Source: Pseudomonas botevensis (GTDB lineage: Bacteria; Pseudomonadota; Gammaproteobacteria; Pseudomonadales; Pseudomonadaceae). Taken from it: DNA of 64,000 nucleotides. The notes under the pieces were generated by a model, which did no database searches, was not told where the DNA came from, and was given only the letters and a program-made list of their open reading frames with translations. The position numbers were made by a program, and so were the translations under genes. Below, piece by piece: positions 7,549 through 15,260 of the stretch (position 1 is the stretch's first letter; every line of letters begins with the position of its first letter). The stretch lies in assembly GCF_019145475.1 (NCBI RefSeq), contig NZ_JAHTKI010000005.1:62001-126000 (forward strand), in the 5' to 3' direction.

Positions 7549-9213
7549 TTACATGTTCGGGTAAGTCGGGCCGCCAGCGCCTTCCGGCGTGACCCAGGTG
7601 ATGTTCTGCGAAGGGTCCTTGATGTCACAGGTCTTGCAGTGTACGCAGTTCTGGGCGTTGATCTGGAAGCGTTTCTCGCCGTCTTCCTTGGTCACCACTT
7701 CATAGACGCCGGCCGGGCAGTAACGCTGGGCGGGTTCGTCGTAGAGCGGCAGGTTCTTGGCCAGCGGAATGGTCGGGTCGGTCAGCTTCAGGTGGCACGG
7801 TTGTTCTTCTTCGTGGTTGGTGCCGGAGATGAACACCGAGCTCAGCTTGTCGAAGCTGATCTTGCCGTCGGGTTTCGGGTAGTCGATTTTCTTGCAGTCG
7901 GCGGCGAGCTTGAGGCAGGCGTAATCCGGCTTGGTGTCGTGCAGGGTGAACGGCAGTTTGCCGCCGAAGATGTTCTGGTCCAGCCAGTTGAAGCCGCCGC
8001 CGACGATGGCGCCGAACTTGTGGATCGCCGGGCCGAAGTTGCGGCTGGCGAACAGTTCTTCGTAGAGCCAGCTCTTCTTGAACGCGTCGACGTAGGTGGT
8101 CAGCTCTTCGCTGCCGTCCTTGTCGGCGAACAATGCGTCAGCCACCGATTCAGCGGCGAGCATGCCGGACTTCATCGCGGTGTGGCTGCCCTTGATCTTG
8201 GCGAAGTTCAGGGTGCCGAGGTCGCAACCGATCAGTGCGCCGCCCTTGAACACCATTTTCGGCAACGAGTTCAGGCCACCCTTGCAGATCGCGCGGGCGC
8301 CGTAGCTGATGCGCTTGCCGCCTTCCAGGTACTGCTTGAGTACCGGGTGGTGCTTGAGGCGCTGGAATTCGTCGAACGGCGACAGGTACGTGTTGCTGTA
8401 GGACAGATCGACGATCAGGCCGACCACCACCTGATTGTTTTCCAGGTGATAGAGGAACGAGCCGCCGGTGTTCTCGGTGCCCATGATGTCCATCGGCCAA
8501 CCGGCAGTGTGTACCACCAGGCCTGGCTGGTGTTTGGCCGGGTCGACTTCCCAGATTTCTTTCAGGCCGATGCCGTAGTGCTGGGCGTCGGCATCGCTGT
8601 CGAGGTTGAAGCGCTTGATCAGCTGCTTGCCGATGTGGCCACGGCAGCCTTCGGCGAACAGCGTGTACTTGCCACGCAATTCCATGCCCGGGGTGTACAG
8701 GCCTTCTTTCGGATGGCCTTCGCGATCGACACCCAGGTCACCGGTGATGATCCCGCGCACGATGCCGTTTTCGTCGAACAGCGCTTCCTGGGCGGCGAAG
8801 CCCGGGTAGATTTCCACGCCCAGGTTCTCGGCCTGCTGGGCCAGCCAGCGGCACAGGTTGCCGAGGGAAATAATGTAGTTGCCTTCGTTGTGCATGGTCT
8901 TGGGCACAAAGAAGTCAGGGATCTTTTGCGCGCTTTCGGCGTTTTTCAGCACGAAAATGTCATCGCGGGTGACGGGCGTGTTCAGCGGGGCGCCGAGTTC
9001 TTTCCAGTCAGGAAAGAGTTCGTTCAGGGCCCGTGGTTCGAATACCGCGCCGGACAGGATGTGAGCACCGACTTCGGAGCCTTTTTCGACCACGCAGACG
9101 CTGATTTCCTTACCGGCTTCGGCGGCCTTCTGCTTCAGACGGCAGGCGGCGGACAGGCCAGCGGGGCCGGCACCGACGATGACCACGTCGAATTCCATGT
9201 ATTCGCGTTCCAC
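7549..9213 (-). CDS. etfD: Electron transfer flavoprotein-ubiquinone oxidoreductase
   Basis: Membrane-associated enzyme that passes electrons from reduced ETF to ubiquinone, draining acyl-CoA dehydrogenases. At 554 residues it has the full bacterial length. The FAD-binding GAGPAGLSAACRL motif is near residues 12-24. The C-terminal 4Fe-4S domain shows the cysteines of CVHCKTCDIKDP, followed by the family-typical ending GGPTYPNM. It is transcribed divergently from etfBA, its redox partner. A near-consensus promoter (9342-9370) and a PsrA-like box lie upstream, and a terminator lies downstream. The product is secure; the symbol etfD is one of several in use. Confidence 0.96.
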   Translation of the reverse strand: MEREYMEFDVVIVGAGPAGLSAACRLKQKAAEAGKEISVCVVEKGSEVGAHILSGAVFEPRALNELFPDWKELGAPLNTPVTRDDIFVLKNAESAQKIPDFFVPKTMHNEGNYIISLGNLCRWLAQQAENLGVEIYPGFAAQEALFDENGIVRGIITGDLGVDREGHPKEGLYTPGMELRGKYTLFAEGCRGHIGKQLIKRFNLDSDADAQHYGIGLKEIWEVDPAKHQPGLVVHTAGWPMDIMGTENTGGSFLYHLENNQVVVGLIVDLSYSNTYLSPFDEFQRLKHHPVLKQYLEGGKRISYGARAICKGGLNSLPKMVFKGGALIGCDLGTLNFAKIKGSHTAMKSGMLAAESVADALFADKDGSEELTTYVDAFKKSWLYEELFASRNFGPAIHKFGAIVGGGFNWLDQNIFGGKLPFTLHDTKPDYACLKLAADCKKIDYPKPDGKISFDKLSSVFISGTNHEEEQPCHLKLTDPTIPLAKNLPLYDEPAQRYCPAGVYEVVTKEDGEKRFQINAQNCVHCKTCDIKDPSQNITWVTPEGAGGPTYPNM

Positions 9214-9283
9214 AGGCTATCTCCTACTCAAGGCTCAACAGTTTTTTTTCTAATTTGGAGGTTCGGTGTCGTATCCGTTATTG

Positions 9284-9303
9284 CCTTTACGTTAACGTCA
9301 AGG
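9284..9303. promoter_or_regulatory. LiuR/MerR-like palindrome
   Basis: CCTTTACGTTAACGTCAAGG is a 20-base inverted repeat with one mismatch per arm and a perfect core ACGTTAACGT (9289-9298). The form resembles the LiuR (MerR-family) operators described for branched-chain amino acid degradation genes in proteobacteria. On the plus strand TTGCCT (9281) and TAATAA (9305) flank it with an 18-base spacer, the geometry MerR proteins act on. It could equally act on ETF-QO, 71 bases away. Confidence 0.5.
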
Positions 9304-9341
9304 GTAATAATGGGCAAACCACCTTTCTCTCTAGGCGGCGC

Positions 9342-9370
9342 ATTATATCTACACCACTCCCAGCGTCCAA
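9342..9370 (-). promoter_or_regulatory. Sigma-70 promoter for ETF-QO
   Basis: On the minus strand TTGGAC (9370-9365) and TATAAT (9347-9342) are separated by exactly 17 bases. Transcription would start near 9335, about 120 bases before the ETF-QO ATG. Confidence 0.7.
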
Positions 9371-9372
9371 TA

Positions 9373-9386
9373 CAAACGTTTGTTTG
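9373..9386. promoter_or_regulatory. PsrA-like box
   Basis: CAAACGTTTG (9373-9382) is a perfect palindrome followed by TTTG. It matches the PsrA half-sites (CAAAC and GTTTG). It abuts the -35 element of the ETF-QO promoter. As I recall, the P. aeruginosa etf genes are reported PsrA targets, so this supports fatty-acid-responsive control. Confidence 0.6.
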
Positions 9387-9446
9387 AATTGGCCGCAGGC
9401 CAGAGAAATCAAAGAAGCGCGGCTTATGAACGGCTATTTTGCCGTA

Positions 9447-9472
9447 TTGACCGGAATAGGCGTTCCGGTCAA
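9447..9472. promoter_or_regulatory. Perfect 10-bp-arm palindrome of unknown role
   Basis: TTGACCGGAA (9447-9456) and TTCCGGTCAA (9463-9472) are exact reverse complements around TAGGCG. It could be an operator for an unidentified regulator or, if transcribed, a strong hairpin. No T-run follows, so it is not an intrinsic terminator. Confidence 0.6.
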
Positions 9473-9515
9473 GATACGGGCGGTTTTGCGCTCGCCGTAG
9501 GCAGACTGGCGGTTT

Positions 9516-9692
9516 CAAGAGCACCTCTAAAGACAGGGCGTAGGCGGTACCCGGTGATGCGCGACACAGATCTGGCGCGCAGTTTACACACCGCAAAGAT
9601 GAATGACTTATCGGTCACCACTGACGAACGGTCATCCACTTCGCGATGTGAAACATCCCGTACTCATGCCGGCGTTTTTAGAGGTGCCCTTG
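9516..9692. repeat. Segment bounded by 19-bp inverted repeats (MITE-like?)
   Basis: CAAGAGCACCTCTAAAGAC (9516-9534) matches the reverse complement of 9674-9692 at 17 of 19 positions, including 11 in a row. The 177-base size and terminal repeats resemble a miniature transposable element. No target duplication was seen next to the ends, and no gene lies inside. It ends 70 bases before etfB. Confidence 0.4.
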
Positions 9693-9762
9693 TGCCCGAT
9701 GAGCATCAACCGCCAGGTTCGCCTAGGCGACTTTCTTTTCACCGGAGAGTAACGAGGAATCC

Positions 9763-10512
9763 ATGAAGGTTCTTGTAGCTGTCAAACGCGTTGTGGATTA
9801 CAACGTCAAGGTTCGCGTCAAGGCGGACAATTCCGGCGTAGACCTCGCCAACGTCAAGATGTCGATGAACCCGTTCTGCGAAATCGCAGTGGAAGAAGCC
9901 GTACGCCTGAAAGAGAAAGGCGTTGCGACTGAAATCGTCGTCGTCTCCATCGGCCCGTCCACCGCTCAGGAGCAGCTGCGTACCGCACTGGCTCTGGGTG
10001 CCGACCGCGCCATCCTCGTCGAATCCGCCGAAGACCTGACTTCCCTGGCCGTGGCCAAGCTGCTCAAGGCTGTGGTCGACAAGGAACAGCCTCAGCTGGT
10101 GATCCTGGGCAAACAGGCCATCGACAGCGACAACAACCAGACCGGCCAGATGCTCGCTGCACTGAGCGGCTACGGTCAGGGCACTTTCGCCTCGAAAGTC
10201 GAAGTCTCCGGCGACAGCGTTGCCGTGACCCGCGAAATCGACGGCGGCGCGCAGACCGTTTCCCTGAAACTGCCAGCGATCGTCACCACCGACCTGCGTT
10301 TGAACGAGCCGCGCTACGCGTCGCTGCCAAACATCATGAAAGCCAAGAAGAAGCCTCTCGAAGTGCTGACGCCTGACGCTTTGGGCGTTTCCACCGCCTC
10401 CACCAACAAGACCGTGAAAGTCGAAGCGCCGGCTGCACGCAGCGCGGGCATCAAGGTCAAGTCGGTGGCTGAACTGGTCGAGAAACTGAAAAACGAAGCG
10501 AAGGTGATCTGA
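9763..10512 (+). CDS. etfB: Electron transfer flavoprotein subunit beta
   Basis: Beta subunit of the soluble ETF heterodimer that accepts electrons from acyl-CoA and other dehydrogenases. 249 residues, the standard length. The N-terminus [18 protein letters not shown] and the segment [19 protein letters not shown] (about 35-53) are typical, as is the ETF-beta region [18 protein letters not shown] near 120-137. A good Shine-Dalgarno (GAGGAA) precedes the ATG. etfA starts 2 bases after the stop, so translation is likely coupled. The upstream region is discussed as a regulatory hub. Confidence 0.97.
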   Translation: MKVLVAVKRVVDYNVKVRVKADNSGVDLANVKMSMNPFCEIAVEEAVRLKEKGVATEIVVVSIGPSTAQEQLRTALALGADRAILVESAEDLTSLAVAKLLKAVVDKEQPQLVILGKQAIDSDNNQTGQMLAALSGYGQGTFASKVEVSGDSVAVTREIDGGAQTVSLKLPAIVTTDLRLNEPRYASLPNIMKAKKKPLEVLTPDALGVSTASTNKTVKVEAPAARSAGIKVKSVAELVEKLKNEAKVI

Positions 10513-10514
10513 CC

Positions 10515-11444
10515 ATGACTATCCTGGTAATCGCTGAACACGACAACAAAGTGCTGGCCCCGGCCACGCTGAACACCGTGGCTGCCGCTGCCAAGATCGG
10601 CGGCGACATCCACGTTCTGGTGGCCGGTCAGGGCGCTGGCGCCGTGGCTGAAGCCGCTGCGAAAATCGCGGGCGTGAGCAAAGTCCTGAACGCTGACAAC
10701 GCCGCTTACGCGCATCAGCTGCCGGAAAACGTCGCTCCGCTGGTCGCCGAACTGGGCAAGGGCTACAGCCACATCCTGGCTGCCGCCACTTCCAACGGCA
10801 AAAACATCCTGCCACGCGTTGCCGCGTCGCTGGACGTCGACCAGATCTCCGAGATCATCTCGGTAGAAAGCGCCGACACCTTCAAGCGTCCGATCTATGC
10901 CGGTAACGCCATTGCGACCGTGCAGTCGACCGCCGCCATCAAAGTGATCACCGTGCGTGCCACCGGTTTCGACCCGGTTGCCGCTGAAGGTGGTTCGGCT
11001 GCCGTTGAATCGCTGGCCGCTACTCACGACGCCGGTACTTCCAGCTTCGTCAACGAAGAGCTTGCGAAATCTGATCGTCCTGAGCTGACCGCTGCCAAAA
11101 TCGTCGTTTCCGGCGGTCGCGGCATGCAGAACGGCGACAACTTCAAGCACCTGTACGCCCTGGCCGACAAGCTGGGCGCTGCCGTCGGCGCTTCCCGCGC
11201 CGCGGTCGACGCAGGTTTCGTACCGAACGACATGCAGGTCGGTCAGACCGGCAAGATCGTCGCTCCACAGCTGTACATCGCCGTCGGTATCTCCGGCGCG
11301 ATCCAGCACCTGGCCGGCATGAAAGACTCCAAAGTGATCGTTGCGATCAACAAGGACGAAGAAGCGCCGATCTTCCAGGTGGCCGATTACGGTCTGGTGG
11401 CGGATCTGTTCGAAGCCGTACCTGAGCTGGAGAAGCTGGTCTAA
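10515..11444 (+). CDS. etfA: Electron transfer flavoprotein subunit alpha
   Basis: FAD-carrying alpha subunit of ETF, partner of EtfB and of the ETF-QO encoded divergently. 309 residues, normal length. The C-terminal FAD-binding signature is visible as [20 protein letters not shown] followed by [14 protein letters not shown]. The gene begins 2 bases after etfB and ends 22 bases before a strong terminator, so etfBA is a two-gene transcription unit. Confidence 0.97.
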   Translation: MTILVIAEHDNKVLAPATLNTVAAAAKIGGDIHVLVAGQGAGAVAEAAAKIAGVSKVLNADNAAYAHQLPENVAPLVAELGKGYSHILAAATSNGKNILPRVAASLDVDQISEIISVESADTFKRPIYAGNAIATVQSTAAIKVITVRATGFDPVAAEGGSAAVESLAATHDAGTSSFVNEELAKSDRPELTAAKIVVSGGRGMQNGDNFKHLYALADKLGAAVGASRAAVDAGFVPNDMQVGQTGKIVAPQLYIAVGISGAIQHLAGMKDSKVIVAINKDEEAPIFQVADYGLVADLFEAVPELEKLV

Positions 11445-11466
11445 TCCGGCTGCTTCACTTATAAAG

Positions 11467-11497
11467 AGCCCGGCCTGTTGGTCGGGCTTTTTTTTGT
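11467..11497 (+). terminator. Rho-independent terminator of etfBA
   Basis: AGCCCGGCC, loop TGTT, GGTCGGGCT, followed by a run of T. The stem has 9 pairs including one G-T. Confidence 0.92.
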
Positions 11498-11524
11498 CTC
11501 GGGTTTGAGTGGGAGCGTTACGCC

Positions 11525-12370
11525 ATGGATCTGCGCCGCCGGTTGGGCTGCTCGTTATTGTGGGTGTCGGCACTGGCACCGGGGCTGGCCGTGGCTGCCG
11601 GCAAGTGCGAACGCCTGGTGGTCACCGGCAGCCCGGATGCGCCGCCGTACCTGTGGCAGGATCCGCAGAACCCCAAACAGCTGATCGGCGCCAGTGCTGA
11701 TCTGCTGCAACAGATCGCCAAGGATTTGGGGATCAAGGTTGAGTTGCTTTACGCCGGCAAGCGCTCCCAGGCGCTGGATGAGGTGCGCAGCGGCCGGATG
11801 GACATGCTGGCCGATGCCCCGCTGACCCTGAACGAGCTGGAAAACTTCGATTACATTCACCCGCCGTTGCTGGAAAACGACTATCTGGTGTGGACCCGCA
11901 AAGGCTCGACCCTGGTCTACAGCGAAGCAAAGGACCTGCACGGGCATACCGGCGGCTTGTCGGAAAAGTCTCGAATGACCCAGGCATTCGGCACTTTCGC
12001 CGAGCAGCAATTGACCCTGATCCGCACGGCAAACCTGACTCAGGCCTTTCAGAAATTGCTTCTGGGCGAGGTGGAATATGTACTCGCCGGTCGCTACTCG
12101 GGCATGGCGGCCGCACAGGCGCTGGGCATGGCCAATGATCTGCTGGCCTTCGAGCAACCGGTCGATCGGCCCGGCCTGTTCCTCGCGGTTTCGCATAACT
12201 CCGCCTGCAACGATCCGTGGTTGCGCGGACAGTTGGCAAAAAAGATGACAGAATTGCCCGCGTCCGGACTGACGGAAGCCGCGCTGCAACGCAATATCGA
12301 GCGCTGGAAGGCTCAGCAACAGCAGCCCCAGCCGCAGCAGCCACAACCTGTCAGTGCCCCAAAACAGTAG
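11525..12370 (+). CDS. Periplasmic substrate-binding-like protein (SBP_bac_3 family)
   Basis: 281 residues. A signal peptide is clear (MDLRRRLGCSLLWVSALAPG, cleavage near the AVAA at 24-27). The mature part begins LVVTGSPDAPPYLW and contains DLGIKVELLY and RSGRMDMLADAP segments characteristic of amino-acid-type solute-binding proteins. The C-terminus ends in a Gln/Pro-rich tail (about 260-281). No permease or ATPase is adjacent. Instead a lipoprotein gene follows after 9 bases, then an OmpA-domain gene overlapping by 4 bases. It may be a sensor or envelope factor and not part of a transporter. The ligand is unknown. Confidence 0.8.
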   Translation: MDLRRRLGCSLLWVSALAPGLAVAAGKCERLVVTGSPDAPPYLWQDPQNPKQLIGASADLLQQIAKDLGIKVELLYAGKRSQALDEVRSGRMDMLADAPLTLNELENFDYIHPPLLENDYLVWTRKGSTLVYSEAKDLHGHTGGLSEKSRMTQAFGTFAEQQLTLIRTANLTQAFQKLLLGEVEYVLAGRYSGMAAAQALGMANDLLAFEQPVDRPGLFLAVSHNSACNDPWLRGQLAKKMTELPASGLTEAALQRNIERWKAQQQQPQPQQPQPVSAPKQ

Positions 12371-12379
12371 GGATTCTTA

Positions 12380-12736
12380 GTGAGTATTCGACCTCTTTTC
12401 GCCGCCATGGCTGTTCTGGCCCTGGCCGGTTGCGCCAGCGATCCGGCACCCAACGAACAATTTCGCCTCACCGAGCAGGCGCTCGAGCAGGCCAAGGCCG
12501 TTGGCGCCACCGCCGACGAAGTGCCGGAAATGAAGCTGGCGGAAGGCAAGTTCAACCGGGCCAAGGGCAACATGGCCGATCAATCCTTCAAGAACGCGCG
12601 GATGCGTGCCGAGCAGGCTGAACTGGACGCGCGTCTGGCCGAAGCCAAGGTGCTGACCCAGAAAAGTGAAGAACAGGTGAACGTGCTCAATACCCGCATC
12701 GTCCGGCTGCGCAAGCAATTGGGAGATGCCCAATGA
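12380..12736 (+). CDS. DUF4398 lipoprotein
   Basis: 118 residues from a GTG start. The signal peptide ends in the lipobox LAGC, so Cys19 is the likely lipidated residue and an outer-membrane anchor. The rest is a helical DUF4398-type domain (NEQFRLTEQALEQAKAVGAT and MKLAEGKFNRAKGNMADQSF) ending in a probable coiled coil. Its stop overlaps the start of the OmpA-domain gene (ATGA at 12733-12736). Both proteins share the DUF4398 type, suggesting a complex or tandem duplication. The function of this family is not known to me. Confidence 0.82.
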   Translation: MSIRPLFAAMAVLALAGCASDPAPNEQFRLTEQALEQAKAVGATADEVPEMKLAEGKFNRAKGNMADQSFKNARMRAEQAELDARLAEAKVLTQKSEEQVNVLNTRIVRLRKQLGDAQ

Positions 12737-13545
12737 GCCTGAAGTCCAACGTCATCGGCGCTCTGATCCTCGCCGGCTGCGCCAGCCTCTACGGTTGCGC
12801 CGGTCAGCACAGCGAAGCCGCATTGCAGCAGGCCGGTGCCGATTTCCAGAAGGTCAAGGAAGATTCCAATGTGTTGCGGATCGCGCCGAAGGACGTGATC
12901 CGTGCCGGTGAGTCCCTGGCCCGGGCCGATCGCCTGTCGACTTACTGGGGCAGCGGTTCGGACGTGGTGCATTACGCCTACCTGAGTCAGCGCTACAGTG
13001 AAATTGCCCGCGAGCACACCACTCAGGCGCTCAACGAAGAGCGCGCGGCCAAGCTGGAACTGGAGCGTCAGCGCCTGCAACTGGCCCTGCGTGAGTCGAA
13101 ACTGCTGAGCGTGCAGCAGCAGGGCAAATGGCTCGAGGAGCAAATTGTCGCGCTGGCCACGACCCAGACCGATCGGGGTCTGGTGATGACCCTCGGCGAT
13201 GTGTTGTTCGACACCGGTGAAGCCGAGTTGAAGAACTCGGCAAACCGCGTGGTGCTGAAGATCGTCCAGTTCCTGCAACTCAATCCCAAGCGCGTGGTGC
13301 GCATCGAGGGTTACACCGACAGCACCGGCGGCAAGCAGGAAAACCTCAAGCTGTCCCGCGATCGCGCGCAGGCAGTGGCGGATGTGCTGATGGATCTGGG
13401 CATCGAGGACAAGCGTATTCAGGTCGAAGGTTACGGCGACGAATACCCGGTGGACGCCAACGCTTCCGAGCGTGGGCGGGCGCAGAACCGTCGGGTGGAA
13501 ATCGTGTTCTCCGACGAAAAAGGCCAGCTCGGCGCCGCCCGCTGA
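12733..13545 (+). CDS. DUF4398 and OmpA-domain envelope protein
   Basis: 270 residues. The N-terminus has a lipoprotein-type signal (cysteines in LAGCASLYGCAG; the exact lipidated Cys is uncertain). A helical DUF4398-like part (about 25-130) leads to a coiled coil, then a C-terminal OmpA-like peptidoglycan-binding domain (about 150-265). In that domain GYTDSTGG and LSRDRAQAVADVL carry the Asp and Arg that bind diaminopimelate. It therefore probably bridges outer membrane and peptidoglycan. It overlaps the preceding lipoprotein gene by 4 bases. A terminator follows 20 bases later, closing a three-gene operon. Confidence 0.87.
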   Translation: MSLKSNVIGALILAGCASLYGCAGQHSEAALQQAGADFQKVKEDSNVLRIAPKDVIRAGESLARADRLSTYWGSGSDVVHYAYLSQRYSEIAREHTTQALNEERAAKLELERQRLQLALRESKLLSVQQQGKWLEEQIVALATTQTDRGLVMTLGDVLFDTGEAELKNSANRVVLKIVQFLQLNPKRVVRIEGYTDSTGGKQENLKLSRDRAQAVADVLMDLGIEDKRIQVEGYGDEYPVDANASERGRAQNRRVEIVFSDEKGQLGAAR

Positions 13546-13561
13546 GGGCTGCGTTACTGGA

Positions 13562-13595
13562 AAGCCCGGGCTGTCATGCAGCGCCGGGCTTTTTT
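13562..13595 (+). terminator. Rho-independent terminator of the envelope operon
   Basis: AGCCCGG (13563-13569) pairs with CCGGGCT (13584-13590), followed by TTTTTT. Confidence 0.88.
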
Positions 13596-13746
13596 ACGTC
13601 TGTCGATTGGCGCGCAAACCTAACAGTTGGGGGCTGACACTGCACTGTACGGTCGAGTAATGTGGCAACTGTCCCAGTACACTTCTAAACTGTTCCGGTA
13701 TTGTTTCACACAAGAATAAAATGCCCGTGAAATCGAGTGCTGCGTC

Positions 13747-15186
13747 ATGACCAATCTCTTGCTCTACCAACGTATTGCTCAACAACTGGCCGAAGACATC
13801 CGGCGTGGCGTCTATCAGCCAGGCGAGCGCGTGCCCTCGGTACGCAAGATGAGTTCGCAGCTCAACGTCAGCCATGCGACGGTGTTGCAGGCGTATGCCA
13901 ACCTCGAAGATCAGGGGCTGATCCGTGCGCGGCCGCAGTCCGGCTATTACGTACACCAGACACCGGCCCTGACCGCGCCGACCCCGGACATCGCCCGGGT
14001 CGAGCGGCCCGGTCTGGTCACCCGCAGCAGCATCATCCAGCAGGTGTTGGTCGAGTCGCGCCGCGAAGGCGTGTTTCCGTTGGGCGCGGCGGTGCCGAGT
14101 GTCGATTACCTGCCCGTGCGCGCCCTGCACCAGCAGTTGGCCAAAGTCACCCGATTCCACAGCCCTCGGGCGTTCAGCTACATGTTCAGCCCCGGGTTCG
14201 AGCCGCTGCGCCGCCAGGTGGCGATCCGCATGCGCGATGCCGGTGTGGTGGTCGACCCTTCGGAAGTGGTGATCACCCACGGCTGTGTCGATGCCTTGCA
14301 GATGTCGCTGCGAGTGCTGACCCGTCCGGGCGACCTGATCGCCGCCGAGTCACCGACCTATTACGGTCTGCTGCAACTGGCCGACCTGCTGGGCCTCAAG
14401 GTCATCGAAATTCCCAGTGATCCCGCCACCGGCATGAGCCTCGAAGCCCTGCAACTGGCGGCCAACCAATGGTCGATCAAGGCGTTGGTGTTGACCACGC
14501 GCCTGAGCAATCCGCTGGGCGGCACCATGCCCGAAGAGCGGCAGAAGCAACTGCTGCGCCTGGCGTCGGATTTCGATATTCAGATCGTCGAAGACGACAT
14601 CTATGGCGAACTGATGTTCGAGCAGGGCCGAACCAAGGCGCTCAAGGCCTACGACCGGCTGGACCGGGTGATCTACTGTTCAAGCTTTTCCAAAACCCTT
14701 TCTCCGGGTGTGCGGATCGGCTGGATGATCGCCGGCAAGTACCAGCAGGAAATCCAGCGCCTGCAGACGTTCAGCACCCACTCGGCGTGCAGCGTCACGC
14801 AGATGGCGATTGCCGCTTACCTGGAAAACGGCGGGTATGACCGGCATTTGCGGTACATCCGCCAGGAGTACCGGAAAAACCTCAGCGCCTTCCAGTTGGC
14901 GGTGCAGCAGTACTTCCCTGAAGGTACACAGATGACCCGGCCCACCGGTGGATTCATTCTGTGGGTGAGTCTGCCAGGGCGGGTCAACACTCAGGAGTTG
15001 CACGTCCGTGCCCTGCAGCAGGGCATCAGCATTGCACCGGGGCTGATTTTCAGTAACACCGAGCAGTTCAACCATTGCATCCGGATGAACTGCGGAATCC
15101 CGTGGAATCGCGAAGCCGAGCGTACCTTGATGACCCTCGGACTGTTGGCGACGCAACTCTGTCAGGAAACCGCCGGGTTTCTCTGA
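13747..15186 (+). CDS. MocR-type regulator (GntR helix-turn-helix fused to aminotransferase fold)
   Basis: 479 residues. Residues about 5-75 are a GntR winged helix (YQPGERVPSVRKMSSQLNVS). Residues about 110-470 are a fold-type I aminotransferase domain. The PLP-binding lysine is in SSFSKTLSPGVRIGW (about 315), and the YYGL, RLSNPLGG and DIYGELMF segments are typical. MocR proteins use PLP or an amino acid as effector and usually regulate a divergent neighbour, but here the upstream gene is co-directional and ends in a terminator. The target is therefore unclear. It is longer than the family minimum and looks intact. Confidence 0.9.
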   Translation: MTNLLLYQRIAQQLAEDIRRGVYQPGERVPSVRKMSSQLNVSHATVLQAYANLEDQGLIRARPQSGYYVHQTPALTAPTPDIARVERPGLVTRSSIIQQVLVESRREGVFPLGAAVPSVDYLPVRALHQQLAKVTRFHSPRAFSYMFSPGFEPLRRQVAIRMRDAGVVVDPSEVVITHGCVDALQMSLRVLTRPGDLIAAESPTYYGLLQLADLLGLKVIEIPSDPATGMSLEALQLAANQWSIKALVLTTRLSNPLGGTMPEERQKQLLRLASDFDIQIVEDDIYGELMFEQGRTKALKAYDRLDRVIYCSSFSKTLSPGVRIGWMIAGKYQQEIQRLQTFSTHSACSVTQMAIAAYLENGGYDRHLRYIRQEYRKNLSAFQLAVQQYFPEGTQMTRPTGGFILWVSLPGRVNTQELHVRALQQGISIAPGLIFSNTEQFNHCIRMNCGIPWNREAERTLMTLGLLATQLCQETAGFL

Positions 15187-15260
15187 CGGGTAGGCGGAGC
15201 TTGTCATGTGACGCCCGACAGGCGAGCATATGGCCCTCTGCCGTTAGCGTCGTTGGGTTC

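Larger units (their letters stand above)
9214..9762. other. 549-base divergent control region between ETF-QO and etfB
   Basis: No convincing gene lies here. It holds a minus-strand promoter, a PsrA-like box, a LiuR-like box, a palindrome with perfect 10-bp arms, and a 177-base segment bounded by 19-bp imperfect inverted repeats (each listed separately). The small open frames on both strands lack ribosome sites and domain character. Confidence 0.8.

Noticed and set aside
7639..9387. 582-residue plus-strand open frame
   Set aside because: It lies antisense to the well-supported ETF-QO gene, has no domain or ribosome site, and has the composition of a shadow frame in GC-rich coding DNA.
9516..9692. 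Complete insertion sequence
   Set aside because: The segment has terminal inverted repeats but no transposase, and no direct target repeat was found at its edges; kept only as a MITE-like candidate.
9255..9766. Small plus-strand open frames (81 and 128 residues) in the etf intergenic region
   Set aside because: They overlap promoter and palindrome elements, lack ribosome sites and have no protein character.
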